DNA from: Bacteroides fragilis
Lineage (GTDB): Bacteria; Bacteroidota; Bacteroidia; Bacteroidales; DTGW01
Length of the DNA stretch: 64,000 bases
Direction of reading: 5' to 3'
Assembly (NCBI GenBank): GCA_945889005.1
Contig: CAMDBI010000020.1
Location: forward strand, 1-64,000
Position numbers and translations under genes: made by a program. Below are positions 10,501 through 19,183 of this stretch, one piece after another (position 1 is the stretch's first letter; each line of letters opens with the position of its first letter). Below the pieces are notes generated by a model. It did not search any database, had not been told where the DNA came from, and saw only the letters and a program-made list of their open reading frames with translations.

Positions 10501-11636
10501 TAGTAACTGCAATAAGTGTTGGTTCGGCTACTATCACAGTTAAAACAAATGATGGCGAATTTATAGATATTTGTACAGTAACAGTTTCCAAAATTGATGA
10601 CAATTTATATGAAGCCGAACTTGCAGCCTTTACAAATAGTAGTGTGAAAGCAGGTGGTACCGGTCAGTATGTTGACATTGAAGCGGGCGGTAAAATTACC
10701 TGGAACATTAATTCTACAAGCAATACCACATCAAAACTAACATTTAGCATTTCATCGCTTTCGGACAACAGAAGCATGGGCGTATATGTAAATAATGTTA
10801 AAAAAGGTGTAATTTCTACATCACTATCAGCATTTTCCAATAAAACTGTTATTGCAAACCTTAATGCTGGGAGCAATGTAATTGAATTAAGAGATTCTGA
10901 AGGAACGCGTGAGTTAGATGTTGATTATGTAAGTGTTGAAAATATAACAACTACAAAACTTACACTATCGTACAACAATGTAGCCACTAGTGGTTGGGCA
11001 AATCCGGAATATTCGGTAGATGGAGATGATTTAACACCTGCTACAAAATCGGGTAGTACTGCTGCATATATTGAATACAATTTAGGTGGCACATACATGC
11101 TTACATCGGCTCGTATCAATGAAGATAATGTAGGAAACTGGCAATTGGATTCATGGAAATTGCAGTATTACAATGGCTCGACCTGGGTCGATGCATTTGC
11201 TTATACCAATTCAACAACTGCCGGATGGAACGAGGTTGCCATAAATGGTGTAGAAACCGATAAAATAAGGGTATATTTAAAGGAAGACAGCTATATAGAA
11301 GTATTTGAAGTGGAAGTTTATGGCGCAGTTGTAACTTCAAAATCAGCAATGATTGAAACTAAACAACAAAATATTTCGGTTGGCAGTTCAACAAATGTTT
11401 ATCCTAATCCAATTAAAGATGAGCTAAATGTAGTATGCAATGGCAATGAAAATATCATTTCAGTTGCCTTATTCGATGTAACTGGCAAAAAACTGAATGT
11501 CAGCACTAAGAATAGCATTAATGTACAAATGAATACTCTAAATACTTCTGGCATAAGCAGGGGCACATACTTTTTGCAAGTAGTAACCCAATGTGAAGGA
11601 ACAGAAAAATCTCAGGTATTTAAAGTAATCAAGTAA
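7503..11636 (+). CDS. Secreted GH28-like polygalacturonase with four Big_2 domains, T9SS substrate
   Basis: Second exported GH28-type enzyme. The signal peptide ends near VVNAQ (about residue 36), followed by a beta-sandwich domain and the beta-helix (about 170-540). Motifs are NDGIN (Asp336) and GDD (Asp357, Asp358), so the three catalytic aspartates are present; KIGMN stands where RIK is expected. Three tandem Big_2 repeats of 85-86 residues follow. Next is the same CBM-like/Big_2/CBM6-like/F5-8C block as in the first GH28 gene, giving a fourth Big_2. A T9SS sorting domain (VYPNPI) ends the protein. The catalytic half is diverged from the first gene while the accessory half is nearly identical, which points to domain shuffling or gene conversion. 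The gene is followed by an imperfect inverted-repeat element. Confidence 0.85.
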   Translation: MKRKTQQNPILQSIRFFSVLLSFFLLVGLGNVVNAQVTAITKSTTDVFSTQITSVTVGGVNVDCVKDADCKLQFAHFMYNSSTRVVVKAAATITSHSIHPVGRGIQGTVSGNTLTFDIAPVANKATYLLVKINGYDPLVILGDKPETNVPIPNGSSIVDITKPPYSAANDYSLNVTSKIQKAIDDMSSRSGGGTVCFPKGTYKIFEELEMKSNVAIYLAPGAHIESDPTKTYTSGNFTYPLIWLRGQKNVKFYGRGTLNAKGMKIMDPKSDSERRGVIKGSENYATQSSNVVIDGIVLRDGTTWTCDIKYADGVNISNVKVLNHWDQNYILKIQNDGINLCSSKNGNVWNNLVITGDDAFCVKAQDEVDGGTRKCYNIRNHDNVIFNMGAANKIGMNAKAEIYDVTFDNNEVIACRRGVVVESKISGNSDANYHPLHDITFSNILIENYQGYAGFTQRIFEFWASRSAIRNITVTNVESLKVPISGGDAYCDGSNKIDRLTFNCLKIAGKEITQSNYAANGLDFTPCVSNVTFNTGCIPVPIPVTSVNVSPSSLTLKVGQTSQLTATVLPTNATNKTVTWTSSNTTVATVNASGLVTAIKAGSATITVKTNDGGFTATCAVTVTDDIPVTGVGVSPSSLSLSKGATGQLTANVLPVNATNKTVTWKSSNTTVATVNTSGLVTAIKAGSATITVTTNDGGFTATCAVTVTDDIISVTGVGVSPSSLSLSKDSTGQLTANVLPANATNKTVTWKSSNTTVATVNTSGLVTAINAGSATITVTTNDGGFTDTCAVTVTSDPISILDIEAEKASSQSKFSPFVVVNDPSASGGQYIVNTISTTTIDENNGGLANYFFILSGTATITFSVNANFPGGSDDSFFYRIDNGPWQVQNGPTTAGWQTIAITSFTDLSPANTHTLTILRREDGAKIDKITLSNTSNVTISEPSDIVNVTSINLPTTTLALEAGKTSQLTANVLPTNATDKTVTWLTNNSDVATVDANGLVTAISVGSATITVKTNDGEFIDICTVTVSKIDDNLYEAELAAFTNSSVKAGGTGQYVDIEAGGKITWNINSTSNTTSKLTFSISSLSDNRSMGVYVNNVKKGVISTSLSAFSNKTVIANLNAGSNVIELRDSEGTRELDVDYVSVENITTTKLTLSYNNVATSGWANPEYSVDGDDLTPATKSGSTAAYIEYNLGGTYMLTSARINEDNVGNWQLDSWKLQYYNGSTWVDAFAYTNSTTAGWNEVAINGVETDKIRVYLKEDSYIEVFEVEVYGAVVTSKSAMIETKQQNISVGSSTNVYPNPIKDELNVVCNGNENIISVALFDVTGKKLNVSTKNSINVQMNTLNTSGISRGTYFLQVVTQCEGTEKSQVFKVIK
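9127..9892 (+). repeat. Three tandem Big_2 coding repeats (255/258-bp units)
   Basis: Three consecutive, nearly identical DNA units encode Big_2 (bacterial Ig-like) domains. The anchor GGTCAATTAACAGCAA (AGTCAATT in unit 1) recurs at 9186, 9441 and 9699, giving periods of 255 and 258 bases. Copy number may vary between strains through slippage or recombination. Confidence 0.85.
9912..11323 (+). repeat. Copy 2 of the 1.4-kb GH28 accessory module
   Basis: Partner of 2251-3662, collinear at offset 7661 with no net indel. It covers the CBM-like, Big_2, CBM6-like and F5/8C coding block and ends where the T9SS tails diverge. Confidence 0.9.
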
Positions 11637-11650
11637 TAAAATTTTGAAAT

Positions 11651-11795
11651 AGAAACTGTGTAAAAAAGTCAGCTACTGAGACTGTTTGAGCGAAAAGTGA
11701 CAATTCACTAATTTACAGCGATAGATTATAAACTATCGTTCATAATACAAATTCAGCTCAGCTTCTCAACCTTTCTGACTATTTACACAGTTTCT
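11651..11795. repeat. 145-bp element with near-perfect terminal inverted repeats (possible IS256-type remnant or MITE)
   Basis: The left end AGAAACTGTGTAAAAAAGTCAG (11651-11672) is inverted at the right as CTGACTATTTACACAGTTTCT (11775-11795). An inner 20-bp palindrome with one mismatched pair (CGATAGATTATAAACTATCG) lies at 11719-11738. Ends of the form ACTGTGTAAA resemble IS256-family termini. No target duplication is seen and no transposase remains. It follows the second GH28 stop by 14 bases, so it could simply act as a terminator. Confidence 0.45.
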
Positions 11796-11900
11796 TTTCA
11801 ATTAACTACTAATTTTTTTTGAAAAGTATTGAACCAAACCAACTATTTATAAATGGTTTTTAAAATAATAATAAATTGGTTGTATAAAAATTTACAAGTT

Positions 11901-12902
11901 ATGAAATGCAGAATGATTAAGTACTTTGTTGTGGCATTTATTTTTATTTCGATCTCTTGCAATTATGAGAAGAAAGTAAAAATAGCCTTTTTGTTGCCCC
12001 ATATGAAAATTGAAAGGTACGTAAAAGAGAAGGAATTTTTCGGGAAACGCATTCAGGAACTTGGGGGAGAGTATTATTTTGCAAATGCAGAGTACGATCA
12101 GGGTCTACAATTGAAACAAGCAAAAGAGTTTATTGAAAATGGAGTTACGGTTATTGTTATTAGCCCTGTAAATTCGATGCTTGCAGGCGAAATTTTACGT
12201 TTAGGTCATAATAACAATGTTACTATAATATCATACGACAGAATGATACTAAATGCAGATGTTGACTATTGTATTACATTCAGGTATCAAAAGGTGGGCG
12301 AGGATATGGTTAAATACTGCACCCAAATAAAACCCCAAGGAAAATATGTAGTACTTGGTGGCGATAAGAGCGATTTTAACGCAATGCAAATAAACATAGG
12401 TCAGCAAAGAATATTAGAACCCTTAGTAAAAAATGGCTCTATTAAAATTTTGTATAACTCGTTTATTGAAGAATGGAATTCTGAAAATGCATACGATTCT
12501 ATGGAAAGTATTCTTAGGCTGAGTAACGAACATCCTGAAGTTGTTATTTCTTCTGGCGAAAAGCTTACTGTTGGAGTTACAAAAGCACTAGGAGAGTATA
12601 ATTTGTTGGGGAAAACCCTTGTAACCGGTATGGATCCCGATAAAGAATCGTGTAAACGGATGCAAACAGGGGCACAAACCATTTCTATTTTAAAACCTAT
12701 AAAAAAACTAGCAGTAAGTGCTGCTGATTTTGCTTTTTCATGTGCCACTCAAAAGAATATGCCCGAAATTACAGAAACTCTTAATAATGGTAAGTTTGAT
12801 ATCCCTACAATTTTTCTTGACCCAATAATAACCGATAAGAACAATGTTAAATCTGCACTGATTAACGAGGGAATTTATTCCGAGGCGGACTTTACAAACT
12901 AA
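11901..12902 (+). CDS. Periplasmic sugar-binding lipoprotein (Peripla_BP_4 type, xylose/ribose-binding-like)
   Basis: Predicted exported lipoprotein of the type I sugar-binding fold. The ORF track starts at 11853, but the internal ATG at 11901 fits better: it puts a short basic N-terminus and hydrophobic segment directly before a lipobox-like FISISC. The mature part begins with VKIAFLLPHMKIERY and shows KQAKEFIENGVTVIVISPVNS, a hinge/ligand pattern of sugar-binding ABC or sensor-associated proteins. No ABC permease lies nearby. Its neighbours are a HIT protein and a periplasmic-sensor hybrid kinase on the opposite strand, so a role in sensing rather than uptake is plausible but inferred. Confidence 0.7.
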   Translation: MKCRMIKYFVVAFIFISISCNYEKKVKIAFLLPHMKIERYVKEKEFFGKRIQELGGEYYFANAEYDQGLQLKQAKEFIENGVTVIVISPVNSMLAGEILRLGHNNNVTIISYDRMILNADVDYCITFRYQKVGEDMVKYCTQIKPQGKYVVLGGDKSDFNAMQINIGQQRILEPLVKNGSIKILYNSFIEEWNSENAYDSMESILRLSNEHPEVVISSGEKLTVGVTKALGEYNLLGKTLVTGMDPDKESCKRMQTGAQTISILKPIKKLAVSAADFAFSCATQKNMPEITETLNNGKFDIPTIFLDPIITDKNNVKSALINEGIYSEADFTN

Positions 12903-12972
12903 TTTCATTAAATGCCAAAGTTGTTCGGCAAAACGTAAAAAGCAATTTATAAATTAAAATATAACAAATTTT

Positions 12973-13398
12973 ATGAAAACACCTTCTTCAGAATGTTTGT
13001 ATTGTCAGAATAATGAAAAACTACAACAATTAATGATTAAAATATGCGATTTAGAAGTGTCGCAACTCTTTTTATTCAAAGAGCAAACGCATCCGGGGCG
13101 TTGCAATGTAGTTTACAATAATCATTCTGTTGATTTTCATGAACTAAGCGACGAACAGCGAAATGCATTTATGCGTGATGTTGCAGTTGTGGGCAAAGCT
13201 ATTCAGGATGCTTTTAACCCTGACAAAATTAACTATGGTGCTTATGCCGATACTATTTCTCATTTACATTTTCATGTGGTACCGAAATACAAAGATGGAT
13301 ACGGGTTTGGAGGTGTTTTTGAGATGAATCCACAAAAAGTAACCTTATCCGATGCTGAATACGAAGATATAATTAAAAAGATAAAAGATAAATTATAA
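12973..13398 (+). CDS. HIT family protein (nucleotide phosphohydrolase/transferase)
   Basis: Small cytoplasmic histidine-triad protein with the motif HLHFHVV (His97, His99, His101). This is the active site of Hint/Ap4A-type hydrolases acting on nucleoside phosphoramidates or dinucleoside polyphosphates. Two cysteines near the N-terminus (CLYC, residues 9-12) may form half of a zinc site, as in some HIT branches. The length of 141 residues is normal. It lies 70 bases after the binding lipoprotein on the same strand and converges with the hybrid kinase. The physiological substrate is unknown. Confidence 0.8.
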   Translation: MKTPSSECLYCQNNEKLQQLMIKICDLEVSQLFLFKEQTHPGRCNVVYNNHSVDFHELSDEQRNAFMRDVAVVGKAIQDAFNPDKINYGAYADTISHLHFHVVPKYKDGYGFGGVFEMNPQKVTLSDAEYEDIIKKIKDKL

Positions 13399-13462
13399 AG
13401 AAAAATATTTAAAAGTGGAAAAACCATAGAATGAATATTATACAAAAATCCACTTTGACAAT

Positions 13463-16400
13463 TCAGCTTAAGTATTGTTTCATTAATACCAATAATGATT
13501 CTCGATTGATTGGTTTACAAATATAATTTACACATCCCGCTTCAATTGATTTATTGTGATCGGCACTTGCAGCGTTTGCAGTTTGTGCAATAATTTTTAT
13601 GTTTGGATTTATTTTCAAAATTAACTTTGCAGCCTCATATCCTGTAATATCGGGCAAGCAAATATCCATTAGTATAACATCTATTTTTTGCTGCTCAACT
13701 ATTTTAATTGCCGACAATCCATTTGTAACAGTAATAATGTTATGTGCCACATTTTTAAGGATTTCTTTTAAATATTGAGCATTATAAAAATCGTCTTCAA
13801 CAATAAGAATTGTATTATTTGAAGAATATTCTTGTATTGGCCCAATGGTTTGCAGATTATTTGATATTGTATCGACACTCAAATAGTTAATTGAAAAATA
13901 AAAGGTAGTACCCTTGTTACATTCCGAATCTAACCAAATGTTGCCACCCAAAAGCCTTACTAATTCTTTAACAATTGACAAACCCAAACCTGTACCCCCC
14001 AAATTTTGATTGGTTGGGTGTGCAATTTTACTAAACCGATCGAAAATATACTCGAATTTATCTGCAGGAATGCCAATACCTGTATCGCGAACCAGAAATA
14101 GAAGTTTTCCGTTTTCATATTTACATTCACATATAACCGACCCGTTTTCTGTAAATTTAATTGCATTACTAACAAGGTTAATTATTATTTGTTTTAATTT
14201 GAGTTTATCGGTTTGAGCAGTTAAAATTGAATCATTTGGCAAAATTTGAAACAACACATTGATATGCTGTTTATTAAGTCGCACTTTATATCCATCAAAA
14301 AACTGGTTCAATTCAATAAACAGTTCATTTATATTGCACGGTTCAATATTTAATGTGTTATGTACCGAATCAATAATAGAAATATCGAGTATATCGTTTA
14401 TTATATCGAGCAAATCATTGGAACGCTTATCAATGATTTTTGAAAAATCTTCAAGTGTTTTCTTATTATCGAAATTTTCTGGCAATAAACTTGAAAAACC
14501 CACGATGGCATTCAAAGGCGTGCGTATCTCGTGACTAATATTCTGAATAAATGAAGTTTTTAAGTGGTCCGATTCTTCTGCCTTTTCTTTTGCCAGTTTT
14601 AATTCGTTTGTTCTCTCTTCGACAAGTTCTTCGAGGTTATTCCGATGTGTCTGAAGCTCGGTATTTTGCCTAACTATTAGATCGTTTTGCTTGGCATTTT
14701 CTTCGTTCTGAGCAGTAATCTCTTCATTTTGTGCCGAAATTTCCTGATAACTCTCTTCAAGAAGATTGGTTCGTTCTTTTACAAGTTTTTCAAGATCATT
14801 ACGTTGCTTTGTTAGTATTTTTAAACGCACTTTATAAATTGCCCATACTAAACCCAAAATAAAAAGAAAGAGTGTTGCTTTAAAAAACCATGTTTTTATG
14901 AATGGGGGGTGAACAATAATGGTTAATTTTCGTGTTTCGTCAAGCCAATTTCCTTGAATATCTGACGATTGCACCATAAAAATATATTTTCCGCCTTCCA
15001 GTCCTGTGAATGTTGCTTTTCTATCATCGCCAGCTACTATCCAGTCTGAACTGAAATTTTCTAGTTTGTAGCGGTATTTAATTATGTTTTCCATTAGAAT
15101 ATTTGGAACTGCAAAACCAATTGAAAACATTTTGTTTTTTTCGTTAACATGAATGGTACTCACGGAATTAATATGTTTTAATATTCCATTCTCGAGTATA
15201 AGGGAGTCTTTGTTAAATATTTGAAATGAGGTAAACCTTATTTTTGGATTGTGCCAAATATCCTCAACACTGTCCGGATGAAAACGGTGGAATCCGCTAT
15301 TTCCGCCAAAATATATGTACCCGTTTTGGTCGTACAAAGAAGATGTTATATTTGGAGCATTATTATACATTAAAGGCATTGGTTGCCAAAGCTCAATACT
15401 TTTTTGTATATGGTTTAATTTGCATATTCCGCCTAAAGTACTCAGCCAAATTCGGTTTTTATTATCAATTACAATGTCCTGAACAAAGTTAAATTTGTTT
15501 CCTGCATTCGAATAATATACAGTAATTTCGAAAGTTCTAATATTTAGCATATTAACTCCGTTTTCTGTTCCAATCCATAAATTACCATTCGAATCGGAAA
15601 CCACAGATTTTAAACTGTTATTGCTTAATGCCGGTGTTGTTGAAGTATTAATAATTGCTAACGAATCTGTTTGTTTGAAATACATGTGTAAACCGGCATT
15701 TTTTGTAGCAAAACAAATAACCCCATTTACTTCTGTAATGTCATATACTTTGTAGTCGTTGAGTTTAAATAATTCTTTTTTGATTTCTGTTAATTCAAAA
15801 AAACTATCCGAAATTAAATCAAGCTTTTGTATGCCACTCTCCAGAAAGCTTATCCACAGCATACTATCGGCCGATCTGTGAAAAGCCCATGCTTTGTTAG
15901 ATCCCGGACAATTAGAACAATTTGGTGTGTTTCTATAATTCTTTGCTTGTTGGGTTATGGTGTTATAAATGGTAAATCCCTCTTGAAAAGAAGAAATATA
16001 CAAATTGTTAAAATTGTCTGCATAAACAGCAGAAATAAAATCGCCATTAATAGCATAGCTTTTTTGAGGATAATAAAACCTTTTTATTTCTTTTGTTTTA
16101 GAGTTAAAGGTATTTAGCCCGTTTCCCTGGGAAGCTAACCAAATTGTACCATCGGTTGTCGTAGCTATATCTGCCACGTTTATGTTTCTAATTCCGGATT
16201 TTCTGACTGAAGTTTCATAAAAATATTCCAGCCGGTTAATAGCCTTACTGTATATATCAATACCTGCATCAAAAGTACCTACAAATAGATTGCCTTCTTT
16301 ATCGGTGTGCAGCTTATAAATTCCATCGCTAGACAGTGCGTTTTTATCGAACTGATTTGCTTTGAGGAAATGAATATTTCCGGTATTATCCATAATATTT

Positions 16401-17293
16401 ACACCGCCATTGTTAGTAGCAATCCATAGTTGTTTATCATAAACAATTATATCGTGTACTGCATTGTATGCTATTTTCACTTTACTACTTGTAGAATAGT
16501 GGACAAACTCTTTATTTATGAGGCTGTATGACCATAATCCCTTTGTTTCGCTGCCAATCCACAATTTTTCTTCAGTTGATTGATAACCCAAGTGCTTTAA
16601 ATCAAGAAAAAAATTTTCGGATGCTATGCTTTCTAATTCAGGAATGGGAATTCTTTCAATAGTTGCAGATTGCAGATTAAATTTATCGATGTAACATGAG
16701 GCCGTAGCCAGCCAAATACTACCTTTAGCATATATCAATGAACGAATACAATTACTGGATATAGTATTGGAGTCGTTTTCAGAATGAAAAAAATAATTAA
16801 AATCATTTGAATCGGGCAGATATTGTATAAAACCACTATTTTCGGTGGCAAAATACAATATATTATCTACTTCTAATATATCAAAAACAGTTGAAAAACT
16901 CAATTCGCTATTTTTGCAATCAGCGGATATATCTATTTTTTTAAATCCATCAATCTCGGGTATATAAACGCATACCCCGCCTCCGGATGTGCCAATCCAT
17001 ATTTGCCCCCTGCTGTCTTCAAATATTTTAAGTATTTGGTTTGAAGTAATAGAACTTGTTATATCGGGGTTGTGCAAGTATGTTTTTGTATTGTAGCCAT
17101 TGTACACATTTATACCGGCATTGGTAGCTATCCATAACAATCCGTTAGAGTCGCGGTAAATATCAAAAATCCAATTGCTTGAAAGACCATCTTTTGTGCT
17201 AAGGTTAACAAAGTTGCAATTTGCAGCTTTTGCTTTGCAGGTAAATGCAATGAGTAGAATTGATGTTATAATTAATTTATACATTATGTTCAA
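13463..17293 (-). CDS. Hybrid two-component sensor kinase: reg_prop propeller, Y_Y_Y, HisKA, HATPase, receiver
   Basis: Membrane sensor kinase. The signal peptide (MYKLIITSILLIAF; Met4 is an alternative start) leads to about 700 residues of two-component-regulator propeller repeats (GLLWIATNAGINVY, GQIWIGTSGGGVCVY and many more). A Y_Y_Y domain follows (about 730-800), then one membrane helix (about 810-830) and a coiled coil rich in NEEITAQNEEN. HisKA has SHEIRTP with phospho-acceptor His921. The HATPase has NLVSNAIKF, DTGIGIP and GGTGLGLS. A C-terminal receiver has DD and the phospho-acceptor Asp1210 (ILMDICLPD). Unlike classical Bacteroides HTCS proteins there is no AraC-type HTH after the receiver, so it must signal to a separate partner not seen here. 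The likely ligand is a pectin or uronate oligosaccharide, judged from position only. Confidence 0.9.
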   Translation of the reverse strand: MNIMYKLIITSILLIAFTCKAKAANCNFVNLSTKDGLSSNWIFDIYRDSNGLLWIATNAGINVYNGYNTKTYLHNPDITSSITSNQILKIFEDSRGQIWIGTSGGGVCVYIPEIDGFKKIDISADCKNSELSFSTVFDILEVDNILYFATENSGFIQYLPDSNDFNYFFHSENDSNTISSNCIRSLIYAKGSIWLATASCYIDKFNLQSATIERIPIPELESIASENFFLDLKHLGYQSTEEKLWIGSETKGLWSYSLINKEFVHYSTSSKVKIAYNAVHDIIVYDKQLWIATNNGGVNIMDNTGNIHFLKANQFDKNALSSDGIYKLHTDKEGNLFVGTFDAGIDIYSKAINRLEYFYETSVRKSGIRNINVADIATTTDGTIWLASQGNGLNTFNSKTKEIKRFYYPQKSYAINGDFISAVYADNFNNLYISSFQEGFTIYNTITQQAKNYRNTPNCSNCPGSNKAWAFHRSADSMLWISFLESGIQKLDLISDSFFELTEIKKELFKLNDYKVYDITEVNGVICFATKNAGLHMYFKQTDSLAIINTSTTPALSNNSLKSVVSDSNGNLWIGTENGVNMLNIRTFEITVYYSNAGNKFNFVQDIVIDNKNRIWLSTLGGICKLNHIQKSIELWQPMPLMYNNAPNITSSLYDQNGYIYFGGNSGFHRFHPDSVEDIWHNPKIRFTSFQIFNKDSLILENGILKHINSVSTIHVNEKNKMFSIGFAVPNILMENIIKYRYKLENFSSDWIVAGDDRKATFTGLEGGKYIFMVQSSDIQGNWLDETRKLTIIVHPPFIKTWFFKATLFLFILGLVWAIYKVRLKILTKQRNDLEKLVKERTNLLEESYQEISAQNEEITAQNEENAKQNDLIVRQNTELQTHRNNLEELVEERTNELKLAKEKAEESDHLKTSFIQNISHEIRTPLNAIVGFSSLLPENFDNKKTLEDFSKIIDKRSNDLLDIINDILDISIIDSVHNTLNIEPCNINELFIELNQFFDGYKVRLNKQHINVLFQILPNDSILTAQTDKLKLKQIIINLVSNAIKFTENGSVICECKYENGKLLFLVRDTGIGIPADKFEYIFDRFSKIAHPTNQNLGGTGLGLSIVKELVRLLGGNIWLDSECNKGTTFYFSINYLSVDTISNNLQTIGPIQEYSSNNTILIVEDDFYNAQYLKEILKNVAHNIITVTNGLSAIKIVEQQKIDVILMDICLPDITGYEAAKLILKINPNIKIIAQTANAASADHNKSIEAGCVNYICKPINRESLLVLMKQYLS

Positions 17294-17637
17294 TAATTAA
17301 AATGTAAGAAATTACGAACAATATTATATTCTTCAAGCTTCAATAGGTATAAATTATTTTTTTGTAGCATTCATGTTTATGCTGCACAATTACAAATTTA
17401 AAGCAATAATCAGAAATCTGCAATTTGATCATTTTCAATATGTCTACCTATATTTCAAGAAGTTAATGCAACACACTCGAAAAAGATACCTATTGGTATT
17501 ATAAATTTAAGTTTATCTTAGGACTTCTGGTAATATTTTGCTTGAAATTTTTTGAAATTAAAGTATAGTCTGAGCAAGCAATAATAAGAATTAAACTATC
17601 TCTGGTATCGATATAATTCGACGCATTATTTAATTAA
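17294..17637. other. Intergenic region, no supported gene
   Basis: AT-rich sequence between the hybrid kinase start and the uronate operon terminator. It must hold the kinase promoter. One 43-codon ATG ORF (17373-17504, plus) is open but looks like chance. No hairpin or repeat stands out. Confidence 0.4.
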
Positions 17638-17685
17638 TTAATTACCGATCAATAGTAACACAACAGCAGTAAATAGTTTTTTCAT
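17638..17685 (-). pseudogene. Possible signal-peptide remnant (MKKLFTAVVLLLIGN then stop)
   Basis: A 15-codon minus-strand ORF has the exact look of an export signal start: two lysines followed by a hydrophobic run. It ends at TAA in an ATTAATTAATTA tract. No continuation is seen in any frame, so it may be the 5' stub of a deleted exported gene, or chance. Confidence 0.25.
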
Positions 17686-17716
17686 TTGTTAAATTTTAAG
17701 TGTTTTAATATAAAAA

Positions 17717-17756
17717 AAATCGTGTATGATTTCCTTGTAGGCATCATACACGATTT
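17717..17756 (-). terminator. Rho-independent terminator of the uronate operon
   Basis: On the minus strand, 22 bases past the uxaC stop, a perfect 14-bp stem AAATCGTGTATGAT / ATCATACACGATTT with a 12-base loop runs into a T8 tract. It marks the 3' end of the seven-gene operon. Confidence 0.9.
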
Positions 17757-17778
17757 CAGTAATGTTTAATACAATAAT

Positions 17779-19179
17779 TTATAGTTTCAAATAGTTTTTG
17801 GCATTGTTATAACATATATCCTCAACCATTCCCCCAACCAAATTCATATCAGAAGGAATTAAACCTTTTTCCATTTCATTACCTAAAATGTTACACAAAA
17901 TGCGCCTAAAATAATCGTGTCGTGGAAACGATAAAAAGCTTCTGGAATCGGTAAGCATACCAACGAATCGACTTAAAAGGCCTTGGGTTGATAATGCATT
18001 AAGCTGTCGTTCCATGCCATCTTTCTGATCTAGAAACCACCACCCCGATCCAAATTGTATTTTACCGGGAATACTACCATCCTGAAAATTACCAATCATT
18101 GTAGCCATCATTTCATTGTCTTTTGGATTGATATTGTATAAAATGGTTTTGGCAAGTTTATTTTCACTATCTAAACGATCTAAAAATTTTGACATATCCT
18201 GAGCCAGGTTAAAATCGCCTATTGAGTCGAAGCCTTTATCGGGTCCTAACTTTTTGAATAGCCTTGTGTTATTGTTTCTAATAGGACCAACATGAAACTG
18301 CTGAGTCCAACCCATTTTATGGTTCATTATTCCCAATTCGTATAGCATTGCCGACTTAAACATTTTTATTTCGGCCGGGAATAATTGAGAACCACCTCTT
18401 ACCTTTTTAAAAATTGTGTCTGCTTCAAATTGAGTACAATCGGATGCATAAAACACATCTAGACCATGATCGGATAATTTGCAACCAACCGAAGCAAAGT
18501 GTTCCTGACGTTTTAGTAATGCTTCTATTAATGCTGTGAATGAAGTAATCTCGGTATTTGTTACCTCTTCGAGTTTTGCAATATACTGGTTGTAGGTTTC
18601 GGTATTTTCTACAGCCATTGCTTTATCGGGTCTCCAAGTTGGTAGTACTTTCACCTTGGAGCCCGATTTAACAATAACTTGATGATATTCAAGGGAGTCA
18701 ATAGGATCGTCGGTTGTACAAACCAATTCAACATTCATCTTATTTAGTAAGCCTCTTACGCTATATTCATCAGTTTTTAGCATTTGGGAAGTTTCTTCAT
18801 AAATGCTTTCAGCTGTTTTAGGGCCTAATAAAGTTGTGATTCCAAAATAACCCTTCAGCTCCATATGAGTCCAATGATATAGGGGGTTACGTAAAGTAAA
18901 CGGAACCGTTTCTGACCACTTCTGAAACTTTTCCCAATCACTTGCATTGCCGGTGCAAAACTTTTCATCAACACCATTTGCACGCATTGCCCTCCATTTA
19001 TAGTGATCGCCATATAGCCAAGGCTGTGTGATATTGTTGTATTTTATATTTTCGGCAATTTGTTGAGGATCCAGGTGACTATGATAATCGATAATTGGCA
19101 TTTTGGCCGCATGATTATGATAGAGCTCTTGCGCCGACTTTGTTTCCAGAACAAAATTTTCGTGAATAAAAGATTCCAT
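17779..19179 (-). CDS. uxaC: Uronate isomerase UxaC
   Basis: Cytoplasmic amidohydrolase-fold isomerase converting D-galacturonate to D-tagaturonate and D-glucuronate to D-fructuronate, the first step of uronate catabolism. The full length of 466 residues matches the family. Characteristic features are IIDYHSHLDP with His33 and His35, ITQPWLYGDHYKWRAMR, GSGWWFLDQKDGMERQL and GMLTDSRSFLSFPRHDYF. It is the last gene of the operon, 4 bases after exuT and just before the terminator. It links the secreted GH28 enzymes to intracellular uronate use. Confidence 0.95.
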   Translation of the reverse strand: MESFIHENFVLETKSAQELYHNHAAKMPIIDYHSHLDPQQIAENIKYNNITQPWLYGDHYKWRAMRANGVDEKFCTGNASDWEKFQKWSETVPFTLRNPLYHWTHMELKGYFGITTLLGPKTAESIYEETSQMLKTDEYSVRGLLNKMNVELVCTTDDPIDSLEYHQVIVKSGSKVKVLPTWRPDKAMAVENTETYNQYIAKLEEVTNTEITSFTALIEALLKRQEHFASVGCKLSDHGLDVFYASDCTQFEADTIFKKVRGGSQLFPAEIKMFKSAMLYELGIMNHKMGWTQQFHVGPIRNNNTRLFKKLGPDKGFDSIGDFNLAQDMSKFLDRLDSENKLAKTILYNINPKDNEMMATMIGNFQDGSIPGKIQFGSGWWFLDQKDGMERQLNALSTQGLLSRFVGMLTDSRSFLSFPRHDYFRRILCNILGNEMEKGLIPSDMNLVGGMVEDICYNNAKNYLKL

Positions 19180-19183
19180 AGTA

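Noticed and set aside
12401-12748. 115-aa minus-strand ORF
   Set aside because: Antisense to the sugar-binding lipoprotein gene.
13412-13456. AAAGTGGA / TCCACTTT stem between the convergent HIT and kinase genes
   Set aside because: Only 8 bp with a loop near 30 bases; too weak to call a terminator with confidence.
17373-17504. 43-codon plus-strand ORF in the intergenic region
   Set aside because: Length is within chance for AT-rich DNA and the sequence shows no domain or coupling to neighbours.
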